Positions 15,685 to 22,312 of a stretch of 27,979 bases of DNA are shown here, in pieces; position 1 is the first letter of the stretch, and each line of letters begins with the position of its first letter. The notes beneath the pieces are model-generated. The model worked only from the letters and a program-made list of their open reading frames with translations, was not told the origin of the DNA and did not search any database. A program made the translations under genes and the position numbers. The DNA comes from Deltaproteobacteria bacterium (GTDB taxonomy: Bacteria; Desulfobacterota; Dissulfuribacteria; Dissulfuribacterales; UBA3076), in NCBI GenBank assembly GCA_021159445.1, contig JAGGRV010000028.1, positions 1-27,979 on the forward strand, in the 5' to 3' direction.

Positions 15685-17135
15685 CAGACCTCTCCAAGTC
15701 GTTTATTGCTTCTGGCAAATCTGAGAAAATCTCCCATATTCTCCAAAAAACGCAACCAACTATCAGGTGAGCGCCAGACCATAGCCGCATAACCTAAAAG
15801 GACTTTCGGGCGCATAAAATGGGTCTTGTAAAATTTCTGGAAAAGTTCCTCCATTTGTTCCTTGGTCATACCTTTGGGAATGAATTGGAAGTGCATGCAG
15901 TCCATTTTTTCCCAGTCTTCATCAAATTCTCCTAATTCATGGATGTTTTGATAAATGGGAGAGCCGGGGAATGGAGTAAACTTGGCCAGGTTAAAATCGT
16001 CAATGGGCAGGGAGAATACATAGTCCATGCTCTTCTTGATGCTGGCTTCCGTCTCACCCGGCAACCCCATCATCAAAAGCCCTTTAGTACGGATCCCTGC
16101 CTGTTTGATCAAGCGTATTTTGTCTGCCAATATTTGCAGGTTTACATGCTGCCGGTGTTGGGCCAGAAGAATTTCGTCACCGGTTTCAATTCCAAGGCTG
16201 ATCATCCAACATCCCGCTGCCTTCATTTGTCGAAGCAGATCCAAATCAATGTGTTCAGCCCGCACAGCACAGTTAAAACTCATTCCCAATGGGCTGTCTA
16301 TCAGCATCTGTGTAAATGCATCAATCCTTTTGCGGTTGAAAGTAAATTGATCGTCATAGAAATTGATATGCCGTATCCCGAAGCGTTCCTTCAGGTAGCA
16401 CAGATGCTGATACATATACTCGGCTGAATTATAACGGAAACTGCGCCGGAATACCGACCGGTCACAATAGCTGCAGGCATAAGGGCAACCACGGCTGGAT
16501 ATGCAACTGGTATTGGGAACCTTAGGATAATTAAATATGGGCAGCCTGTAGGCTTCGGGGTACCCTTCCAATTCTTCGTAGGCGGGAAACGGAAGGGTGT
16601 CGAGTACAATCCCTTTATCCCGATAACCGGTGAAACAGGCATCTCCTCCGGCATCCCGGTATATTACACCCTGAATCAGGGCAGCCTCCTCCCCGCCACA
16701 CTCCATCAGTTCGGCAAGGGTCTGCTCCCCTTCACCTACAACGACAAAATCAATAACAGGAAAATCTTCCAGGACCCGTTCTTTCATGGCCGAAACATGG
16801 GGACCGCCCAATACCGCCTGGATGTTGGGCAGGATACTCTTGGCGATTTTTACGATGCGGACTGCGTCAAGAAAGCTCGATGTGGTGCAGCTCACGCCTA
16901 TAAAGGCCGGTTGTTCTGTCAACAGATAATCACGGACAAAACGATCCGAGTCAGGCCGGGCATAGTAGTCGATAATAGCGGCATCATTTCCCTGTTTTTT
17001 GAGAAAGGCCGCTATGCTTGCCAGCCCCAGAGGAGGCATGATATTTGCCATTCTGGAAATGTCCCTGCCTGCAGCTTCTATACGATAGCCAAGCGGATGG
17101 ACCAGCAAAATGTTTTTTGCATTCAGAGTGATCAT
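15684..17135 (-). CDS. Cobalamin-binding-type radical SAM protein (BchE-like), first of three
   Basis: The 483 residues run from ATG 17135; a TTG at 17189 would add 18 basic residues. The N-terminal half is a B12-binding Rossmann-like domain (ILLVHPLGYR, GGPHVS, VVVGEGEQTL); the classic DxHxxG cobalamin-ligand motif is not obvious. The radical SAM core starts with the 4Fe-4S site CPYACSYC (Cys217, 221, 224) and includes GIETGDE and LMMGLPGET. A C-terminal domain of about 120 residues follows. Such enzymes methylate unactivated carbons, cyclise or make C-C bonds. It stands alone, with a terminator after it and a vapBC-like pair before it. Participation in the pathway is inferred from position and from the two relatives at 23478-26094. 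Confidence 0.88.
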   Translation of the reverse strand: MITLNAKNILLVHPLGYRIEAAGRDISRMANIMPPLGLASIAAFLKKQGNDAAIIDYYARPDSDRFVRDYLLTEQPAFIGVSCTTSSFLDAVRIVKIAKSILPNIQAVLGGPHVSAMKERVLEDFPVIDFVVVGEGEQTLAELMECGGEEAALIQGVIYRDAGGDACFTGYRDKGIVLDTLPFPAYEELEGYPEAYRLPIFNYPKVPNTSCISSRGCPYACSYCDRSVFRRSFRYNSAEYMYQHLCYLKERFGIRHINFYDDQFTFNRKRIDAFTQMLIDSPLGMSFNCAVRAEHIDLDLLRQMKAAGCWMISLGIETGDEILLAQHRQHVNLQILADKIRLIKQAGIRTKGLLMMGLPGETEASIKKSMDYVFSLPIDDFNLAKFTPFPGSPIYQNIHELGEFDEDWEKMDCMHFQFIPKGMTKEQMEELFQKFYKTHFMRPKVLLGYAAMVWRSPDSWLRFLENMGDFLRFARSNKRLGEV

Positions 17136-17310
17136 TTTCTTTTTATGCCATTGGAGCGCAATCCTTTTAAAAAGCGTACGAGTCAACAAAGCACGTCTGG
17201 AGCTTCAAAGGCTCATATAGACGAGCTGTCTTCAGCTAATGTACCTGAAAGTAACATTAACTTAAATAGTTGTACATCAAGGCAATAATTGAGAAGAAAG
17301 CAAAACGAAA

Positions 17311-17709
17311 TTATAATGGCATAGGTGTCTTCAGGGAGAAATGGGATACCATGGGATCAAAATCACGATCATCATGGAGCAAGGTCAATCCCTCCATAAT
17401 ACAAAACGTCGCGATTATTATATCAATTGTTTTTCGTACAGTGACACCAGCTTTTCGAAGGAGTCGGTAATTTTGGGCACTTTTAATGGCGACATTGTAT
17501 CCACCGATTTGACGAAACGGAAGACCACAGAGGAAGTTCTTGGCTATTTCGTGATCTTTATTAGATCTGAAACCTTGAAGGACCTCTGTGAGAATTAAAT
17601 CACCAATGACGACGGGTACATTTGAAAGGTAATTGTCAAGAAGGTCTGTTTGCCATGTGGAAATACCGTTGAAATAATTGACCCATACGGATGAGTCGAC
17701 CAAAATCAC
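17311..17709 (-). CDS. vapC: PIN-domain toxin (VapC-like)
   Basis: The 132-residue protein has the acidic PIN nuclease residues: Asp5 in MILVDSSVWV, Glu42 in LTEVLQGF, Asp96 in KTIDIIIA and Asp113/114 in LHDDRDFD. VapC toxins are RNases that cut tRNA or rRNA. The GTG start overlaps the antitoxin stop as GTGA. It interrupts the biosynthetic locus between block B and the radical SAM gene, suggesting later insertion. The 175 bases between its stop and the radical SAM start hold no clear gene. Confidence 0.93.
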   Translation of the reverse strand: MILVDSSVWVNYFNGISTWQTDLLDNYLSNVPVVIGDLILTEVLQGFRSNKDHEIAKNFLCGLPFRQIGGYNVAIKSAQNYRLLRKAGVTVRKTIDIIIATFCIMEGLTLLHDDRDFDPMVSHFSLKTPMPL

Positions 17710-17900
17710 TGATCTAACCTCATTGCATCAAGGTCACCATCCCATTTCAATTTTCCACGTAAGCTTTTGATACGTTCTTGTTTTTTAATTTGAACCAATA
17801 ATTTAAGCCCTGTCTCAACAACAGCTTTTTTGGTTTTTAGCTGGCTGAGTGTCATGGCTTCATGCATTAATTCGTCATCTATAATAATATTGGTTCTCAT
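17706..17900 (-). CDS. vapB: VapB-type antitoxin (MRTNIIIDDEL family)
   Basis: The 64 residues start at ATG 17900 with GGAGG nine bases upstream; the longer reading to 18017 runs through the promoter. MRTNIIIDDELM followed by two helices (AMTLSQLKTKKAVVETGLKLLV) is the DNA-binding part of this antitoxin family. The C-terminal KSLRGKLKWDGDLDAMR should bind and block VapC. It presumably represses its own promoter through the inverted repeat at 17919-17950. Confidence 0.93.
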   Translation of the reverse strand: MRTNIIIDDELMHEAMTLSQLKTKKAVVETGLKLLVQIKKQERIKSLRGKLKWDGDLDAMRLDQ

Positions 17901-17918
17901 AGTATTGCCTCCATGATT

Positions 17919-17964
17919 AATGTGTATTAAAAATACTATACATACACATTCGATCGATGTCAAG
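17919..17964 (-). promoter_or_regulatory. vapB: vapBC promoter with overlapping operator
   Basis: On the minus strand TTGACA (17964-17959), 18 bases, then TATAGT (17940-17935) form a strong sigma-70-like promoter. Perfect 9-bp inverted arms AATGTGTAT (17919-17927) and ATACACATT (17942-17950) straddle the -10 element, an ideal place for autorepression. Confidence 0.8.
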
Positions 17965-18065
17965 ACCTGATATTTTTTATGAATTGTAAGCAGATGTACA
18001 CATGGATGGCAGCGCACGCATTCAGGTTGTGACAGGGGACCGGAAGTCCTGGAAAAATCAATTAT

Positions 18066-18114
18066 CGGTTCTGTGGTTCATCAACTGCTATGCGGTTGAC
18101 TATCCGCAGAACGG
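18066..18114 (-). terminator. Hairpin after block B
   Basis: Arms CGGTTCTGTGG (18066-18076) and CCGCAGAACGG (18104-18114) pair with two mismatches and enclose TCAAC/GTTGA (18081-18085, 18095-18099). It begins 23 bases beyond the BamE-like stop. A short T-rich stretch follows on the minus strand. Probable end of the block B transcript. Confidence 0.5.
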
Positions 18115-18137
18115 CGTCTTCTAGATGGTTTTTCGCT

Positions 18138-18728
18138 CTAATAGTTTCCTGTGATATCTTTGACCTTGCCATATGTGTCAAAAATTATGGTAAACTGACC
18201 CCACCGGTTCCGCCAGTATTGCCAGTTAGAAGCTGCCATGGGATCGGTAACAACAAATTCAGGTGGATATCCGATAGCGATCAGGATACCCTGTTTGCTC
18301 ATACCTACTATGGCCCTGCCATCCTCAATCCCCTTTTTGTCCACGCTCGACAGACTTCCGACCCTTGTTTTAAGCTTGTTGAGATCAGTAGTCAGGAAAC
18401 GCGCCAAATGATCTCTAACCGTTGTTATTTTACGTGTCCGTTTATGGATCTCGTACGTAAAGTTCTCGCCAGATGCCTCAAACTTGACTTTTTTCCCAGA
18501 AATCTTCTTTATTTTTATCGGGGTGCCCCATTTCAGCACCTTACCTGCCAGTTGATAGTTTACTGATGACAGCTTGTTTTTGTCCGGATCGGCATGGAGA
18601 TTACATTCAAGATAGTATGTATTGCCAGCCTCAATCTTACTGGTACCCGCAGCTGATTTATGAGTAGGTAACAAAAGAAGACAGAAAATGGATATACAGG
18701 TCAAGTACCATACACAGTTTATCTTCAT
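18138..18728 (-). CDS. Secreted BamE/OmlA-like protein of unknown function in the locus
   Basis: The 196 residues start at ATG 18728, with GGAGG seven bases upstream and an ATGA overlap with the preceding KS-like stop. A signal peptide (about 1-27, with CISIFCLLLL) exports it. The C-terminal part (VGMSKQGILIAIGYPPE ... WQYWRNRWGQ ... DTYGKVKDITGNY) reads like the small BamE/OmlA fold found in outer-membrane assembly proteins. The middle is Lys-rich and unrecognised. I do not know a counterpart in standard aryl-polyene loci. Translational coupling to a core synthase gene argues that it belongs to the pathway, perhaps at the envelope end of product delivery. Confidence 0.75.
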   Translation of the reverse strand: MKINCVWYLTCISIFCLLLLPTHKSAAGTSKIEAGNTYYLECNLHADPDKNKLSSVNYQLAGKVLKWGTPIKIKKISGKKVKFEASGENFTYEIHKRTRKITTVRDHLARFLTTDLNKLKTRVGSLSSVDKKGIEDGRAIVGMSKQGILIAIGYPPEFVVTDPMAASNWQYWRNRWGQFTIIFDTYGKVKDITGNY

Positions 18729-19561
18729 GGTTTTTCCTCCTTTAGTGATACTGAATTTGTGCACCAGGTCAGCCGGGCATCTCCAAAAAGAGATGCAATA
18801 TTGAAAGTAAGAATATCATCCGCACTTTTTCCTCGCAAGTGCGTAAGCGCCCTGATAATGGCCAGTGCGTGGTCCAAGGGTCCTATAGGGCATTGGCTTG
18901 ATTGGGATGCCCATCTCTCTCCTTTCCTGGTTAGCAGGATTTGAGGGGCACATGGCACCTCATTGATCTCGATATCCTGAAGTACAGGGTGCCCTGGGGG
19001 GGCCCACTCCGCGGGATCCAGAACACATGCCACTGCCTCTTCAACAGAGACGGAATCATCAGATGCCCCTAGTCGCCTAAGGGCATCTTCCAAGACAGCG
19101 CTCTTTGCTTCGACCGCTGTTACCAAGGCGCGGCGGACTTTCTTTTGTGCCATAAATTGCCATGCCGTGTCCAGCGCAGTCAAAAAAGGCCATGCAAAGG
19201 TAGTCATTGTCAGGGCAGGTCCCCGCAGATCCAGCAGCCGGGATATGTATCCGGCAGCCATATTGTGCACAGAATGGGAAAAAAGGGTCGGGGATGCCTG
19301 GCCCTCTCCATCATCGAGCAGTGTATCAAGAAACCGGAAGTTGGTCTCCAGGGGGCCAAAGGCCGTGCCCACGAAAATTCCTACTTCAACCGGAGCAAGC
19401 TCTCTTAATGGGGCCTTGGCCAAGGCCTGTGCAGCAGCGACCACGGCTTGGGCCGTTAATCCATCTGCCCGTCTCAAGGTTTTTTTGAGTGAGGTAGGAA
19501 CAGACTCATTATCCTTATTGGTGGACAGACTCATGGCAGTCACGGCAACTTCCTGCCTCAT
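18725..19561 (-). CDS. Ketosynthase-like protein without active Cys (chain-length-factor type, ApeC-like)
   Basis: The 278-residue protein has the thiolase-fold N-terminal half: VGIFVGTAFGP, FSHSVHNMAAGY, LDLRGPALTMTTF. Where an active KS has the Cys (TACASG), it reads TFAWPF around residues 121-126, and the two catalytic His motifs are absent. Such proteins pair with an active KS and set chain length in type II PKS and aryl-polyene systems. Its natural partner is the KS encoded immediately upstream, to which it is coupled by ATGA. It is shorter than a normal KS, as are the ApeC-type proteins I recall. Confidence 0.8.
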   Translation of the reverse strand: MRQEVAVTAMSLSTNKDNESVPTSLKKTLRRADGLTAQAVVAAAQALAKAPLRELAPVEVGIFVGTAFGPLETNFRFLDTLLDDGEGQASPTLFSHSVHNMAAGYISRLLDLRGPALTMTTFAWPFLTALDTAWQFMAQKKVRRALVTAVEAKSAVLEDALRRLGASDDSVSVEEAVACVLDPAEWAPPGHPVLQDIEINEVPCAPQILLTRKGERWASQSSQCPIGPLDHALAIIRALTHLRGKSADDILTFNIASLFGDARLTWCTNSVSLKEEKP

Positions 19562-20853
19562 TGCCTTGCCTCAATAACCATCGCTGCATTTCCTCCTCCG
19601 AATGCCAGGGACTGTGACATCCCGATATGCGTAGAAAGTAGGACGGACATGCCTTGTGGGATAGGACTTACAGGTAGCTGTGGATCTGATGACTGATAGC
19701 CGTGGGTCCCTGGAGTAACTCCTTGCCGCAGGGCCAAAAATGTAAAAATTGCCTCCAGGCCGCCGGCAGCCCCTAGAGTGTGGCCGGTCATTCCCTTAGT
19801 AGAGACAATCGCGACATGACACGACTTTGGCAAAAGGTTAGACAATGCATTGGCCTCTGCAAGGTCGTTGGCCTTAGTGCCGGTCCCGTGGGCATTGATC
19901 ATTGCGACATCCTGTATGCTGAGACCGGCATCTGCTAATGCCTGGTCAAAGGCACATTTAAGGCCGCGCCCTTCAGGATGAGGCGCTGTGGGATGCCAGG
20001 CATCTGAGGCCGAGCCATATCCCCTCACCCATCCAAGAGGGGGTATCCCGCGCTCCAGCGCCCGGCCCTCCTCTTCGAGCACCAACAGACCGGCACCTTC
20101 CCCGAGGTTGAGACCTTTGCGATGCCTGTCAAAGGGCCTGCATTGCTCTGTGTCACTGAGTTGAAGGCCTGCAAAGCCATTGTATGCTATCCTGGACAGC
20201 TCGTCAGCGCCCCCTGCGACAGCGAGATCACATGCCCCGCTTGCAATCCACCCCTTGGCAAGCCCGATAGCATCCGTTCCGGATGCGCAGGCGTTTGTGA
20301 CTACTGCCGATGGGCCATGTGTGCCAAGAATCCCGTGTAGGGCCTGTGCTAAATTTCCAGACAGGTAATGGAAAATAGGCGCAAGGTCCGGTTTCATTCC
20401 CCTGCGCCACTGCTCATAATAATCTTCGTTGTTAAAAGTGCAGCCTACTGTTGTTCCCAGGGCAATGCCGACCTTTTTACCGCGCAAATATTGCAGGCCG
20501 ATCCCTGCCTGGTTAAGGGCTTCAGCCACTGCGCTAACGGCCAAATTGAGAGTACGGCTCATGGCACCGGTCGTAAAATCGGGCAGGGTATCTTCAAGAA
20601 GATCACGACCAGCCTCTGAAAGAGGTTCCTGCGGCGCGGCAAAGACCGGATAGAGCAGTTCTGTATGGAAAAGCCAATCCGGCATCGGGCTGCAGCGCGC
20701 CGTGCTCTTATTTATGTTTATCCAGTGACTCTTTGTATCAGTTCCTGCAGCCGAGATACACCCCATGCCGGTAACGGCCACGGATGACTTGGTATTTTGG
20801 TGTGCTCGTTTTTTAGTGATTGAGTGATCTGGTGACTGGGCAGGTGGGGTCAT
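19558..20853 (-). CDS. Beta-ketoacyl-ACP synthase (FabF type), catalytically complete
   Basis: The 431-residue protein has the full KS triad: Cys189 in TNACASGTDA, His322 in NAHGTGTKAND, His358 in KGMTGHTLGAAG, plus the C-terminal AFGGGNAAMVI. It should elongate the ACP-bound chain. The KS fold begins around residue 24 (VAVTGMGCISAAG); the first 23 residues are an extra, low-complexity extension encoded by a repeat-like spacer (20815-20840). The ribosome site for ATG 20853 is poor. Gene order ACP, KS, Cys-less KS argues that these three form the core extension complex. Confidence 0.93.
   Translation of the reverse strand: MTPPAQSPDHSITKKRAHQNTKSSVAVTGMGCISAAGTDTKSHWININKSTARCSPMPDWLFHTELLYPVFAAPQEPLSEAGRDLLEDTLPDFTTGAMSRTLNLAVSAVAEALNQAGIGLQYLRGKKVGIALGTTVGCTFNNEDYYEQWRRGMKPDLAPIFHYLSGNLAQALHGILGTHGPSAVVTNACASGTDAIGLAKGWIASGACDLAVAGGADELSRIAYNGFAGLQLSDTEQCRPFDRHRKGLNLGEGAGLLVLEEEGRALERGIPPLGWVRGYGSASDAWHPTAPHPEGRGLKCAFDQALADAGLSIQDVAMINAHGTGTKANDLAEANALSNLLPKSCHVAIVSTKGMTGHTLGAAGGLEAIFTFLALRQGVTPGTHGYQSSDPQLPVSPIPQGMSVLLSTHIGMSQSLAFGGGNAAMVIEARQ
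20815..20840. repeat. GTGAT-word low-complexity stretch at the KS start
   Basis: AGTGATTGAGTGATCTGGTGACT repeats the word GTGA(T/C) several times. Read on the minus strand it encodes part of the KS N-terminal extension (QSPDHSITKK). It resembles the intergenic word spacers of this window but lies inside an open frame. Confidence 0.5.
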
Positions 20854-20884
20854 ACATGTTTACCGATTCATGTGTCGTGATGCA

Positions 20885-21178
20885 TCAGGTTGCAGAAACG
20901 GAAGTACCTGTATTCTCAGAGGTGTTTCCTTGCTGTGCCTTAACAAAACGGGCAAGGGCTTCTATGGAGGCGAAGGCATCTTTTCCTTCGTCCATATCCG
21001 CTATTTGTACTCCAAAGCGTTTTTGCAGCAGGACCACCAGCTCAACGGCGTCCAAGGAGTCCAGTCCAAGACCTTCTTCGAACAATGAAGCCTTGTCGTC
21101 GATATCTTCCGGTTTGACGTCCGGCAGATTAAGGTCTTGAACAATCATCTCTTTCAGTTGTTGCTTCAACCGGTCCAT
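20885..21178 (-). CDS. Acyl carrier protein
   Basis: The 97-residue acidic helical protein has the phosphopantetheine site LGLDSLDAVEL with Ser41. It holds the growing chain for the KS, ketoreductase and dehydratases. It has a Ser/Thr-rich tail (residues 83-97) longer than housekeeping ACPs. GGAG lies 10 bases before the ATG. It is the only ACP here, whereas aryl-polyene loci usually have two. It is the first gene of block B and sits behind a promoter with a CRP/FNR-like site. No phosphopantetheinyl transferase is seen in the window. Confidence 0.95.
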   Translation of the reverse strand: MDRLKQQLKEMIVQDLNLPDVKPEDIDDKASLFEEGLGLDSLDAVELVVLLQKRFGVQIADMDEGKDAFASIEALARFVKAQQGNTSENTGTSVSAT

Positions 21179-21204
21179 ATATTTTGCAGCTCCATTTTGA
21201 GGTA

Positions 21205-21238
21205 TGTGACCTATATCACGATGAGATCAGGTCATCAA
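21205..21238 (-). promoter_or_regulatory. Promoter and CRP/FNR-like site upstream of block B
   Basis: On the minus strand TTGATG (21238-21233), 17 bases, then TATAGG (21215-21210). TGTGA-N6-TCACG (21205-21220) is one base from the CRP/FNR half-site consensus and covers the -10 element, so a factor bound here would repress. The promoter would give a leader of about 25 bases. Confidence 0.5.
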
Positions 21239-21340
21239 GGTAGTAACACTATATAACCAGTGCTTGGCCGAAAATCCCAAATTTTGTTTTCTCAGTTTGG
21301 ATAAGGGACAGTTAATATATTAAGGTTACTTTCTTTTTTA

Positions 21341-21371
21341 ATTCAAAATTCAAAATTTAGAATTCACAATT
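21341..21371. repeat. TTCAAAA-word spacer
   Basis: ATTCAAAATTCAAAATTTAG and GAATTCACAATT repeat the same AT-rich word. It lies between the hairpin after block A and the block B promoter region. Confidence 0.55.
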
Positions 21372-21400
21372 GTGCCCGAACGGTCTTTCCGTTCAGGCAC
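21372..21400 (-). terminator. Hairpin after block A
   Basis: Twelve-bp arms at 21372-21383 and 21389-21400 with a 5-base loop, three bases after the acyltransferase stop. In the minus-strand RNA the only mismatch becomes a G-U pair, while in the plus-strand RNA it is an A-C clash, so it is built for the minus transcript. There is no true U-tract. Confidence 0.65.
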
Positions 21401-21403
21401 TAC

Positions 21404-22312
21404 CTACTGGTTCCAGAAATCATAAAAATTGTACCACTGATACGGAAATTGGGTAACGTAGGCCTCAAGTGCCTTGCTGAAACGGCTGGTCCAGGCCGTC
21501 AGGTCCGCCTCGCGGTGTTTTCGGTTACGGTAAGACGGATGAAACACGTCCCATACTCGAAGATGATAGCTTTGTCTGCCGGTCTTGGCTGCAAGGAGAA
21601 TCGCTATGGGGGCCCCAGTAGCGACCGCCAGCCTGTAAACACCTGAAGGAAATCGTACATAAGAGTCAAGAAACTCGACATTGGCGCTGGGACCTCCTGC
21701 CAGACGATCTCCCATGATAGTCACGACTTCGCCTCTCTGTATGGCCGCAGTGGCCTCAACCACACCCCCGAGAAAACCGTCGGTCTTGATGATCCGGAAC
21801 GGGCATGACTCGCCCCGCAAATCGAAATAGTGTTTTGCCACAACTTCTTCCTCATAATGCATCAAGGCATATACCGGTACAGGTAGATCCTTAAGGTGGG
21901 CCAGGGCAACCTGCCAGTTCCCAACATGTGCAGTGAGAAGTACCAGGCCTTTTCTCTGCTCTATGAGTCTTAAGATAGTGTCCCACCCATCGAGGCTGCA
22001 ATGTAGCCGGGCAGATCTATTGAGGCCCAGCCAGGCCCTGTCCACCAGAATCTGTCCAAAGGAATGGATTATTCTAAAGGTGTCCCTCCATCGTTCTACC
22101 GGGTTGTGTTTCGGGAAACGTCTCTGGAGATAGGGAGAAATCAACTGGTGAATCCGGCGACCGGCAATGACATAAATCAAAACCACGGGAACCAGTAAAG
22201 CATAAGCCCCCGGCTGACCGGCTATTCGCAGGGTGAGATAAAAAATGCCATGGCCAAGGGCCTCCAACCTTTTCAGGACAGCCTTTTGAAAACGAGGATC
22301 TACGTATCGCAC
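21404..22312 (-). CDS. LpxL/HtrB-like lysophospholipid acyltransferase (ApeD-like)
   Basis: The 302-residue protein has a hydrophobic N-terminal anchor (about 35-50, LLVPVVLIYVIAG) and an LpxL-type acyltransferase domain. The catalytic motif reads HVGNWQ (His129 to Gln134), whereas the family is HX4(D/E), so the acidic partner is a Gln. The substrate-binding part GEVVTIMGDRLAGG and the FPSG loop are normal. It would move the finished acyl chain from ACP to a lipid or sugar at the inner membrane. The GTG start overlaps the glycosyltransferase stop by 13 bases. It is the last gene of block A, followed by a hairpin. Confidence 0.88.
   Translation of the reverse strand: MRYVDPRFQKAVLKRLEALGHGIFYLTLRIAGQPGAYALLVPVVLIYVIAGRRIHQLISPYLQRRFPKHNPVERWRDTFRIIHSFGQILVDRAWLGLNRSARLHCSLDGWDTILRLIEQRKGLVLLTAHVGNWQVALAHLKDLPVPVYALMHYEEEVVAKHYFDLRGESCPFRIIKTDGFLGGVVEATAAIQRGEVVTIMGDRLAGGPSANVEFLDSYVRFPSGVYRLAVATGAPIAILLAAKTGRQSYHLRVWDVFHPSYRNRKHREADLTAWTSRFSKALEAYVTQFPYQWYNFYDFWNQ

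Noticed and set aside
10386..21371. CRISPR-like arrays in the word spacers
   Set aside because: Repeat units are 6-9 bases, imperfect, without unique spacers between them, and no cas genes are present.
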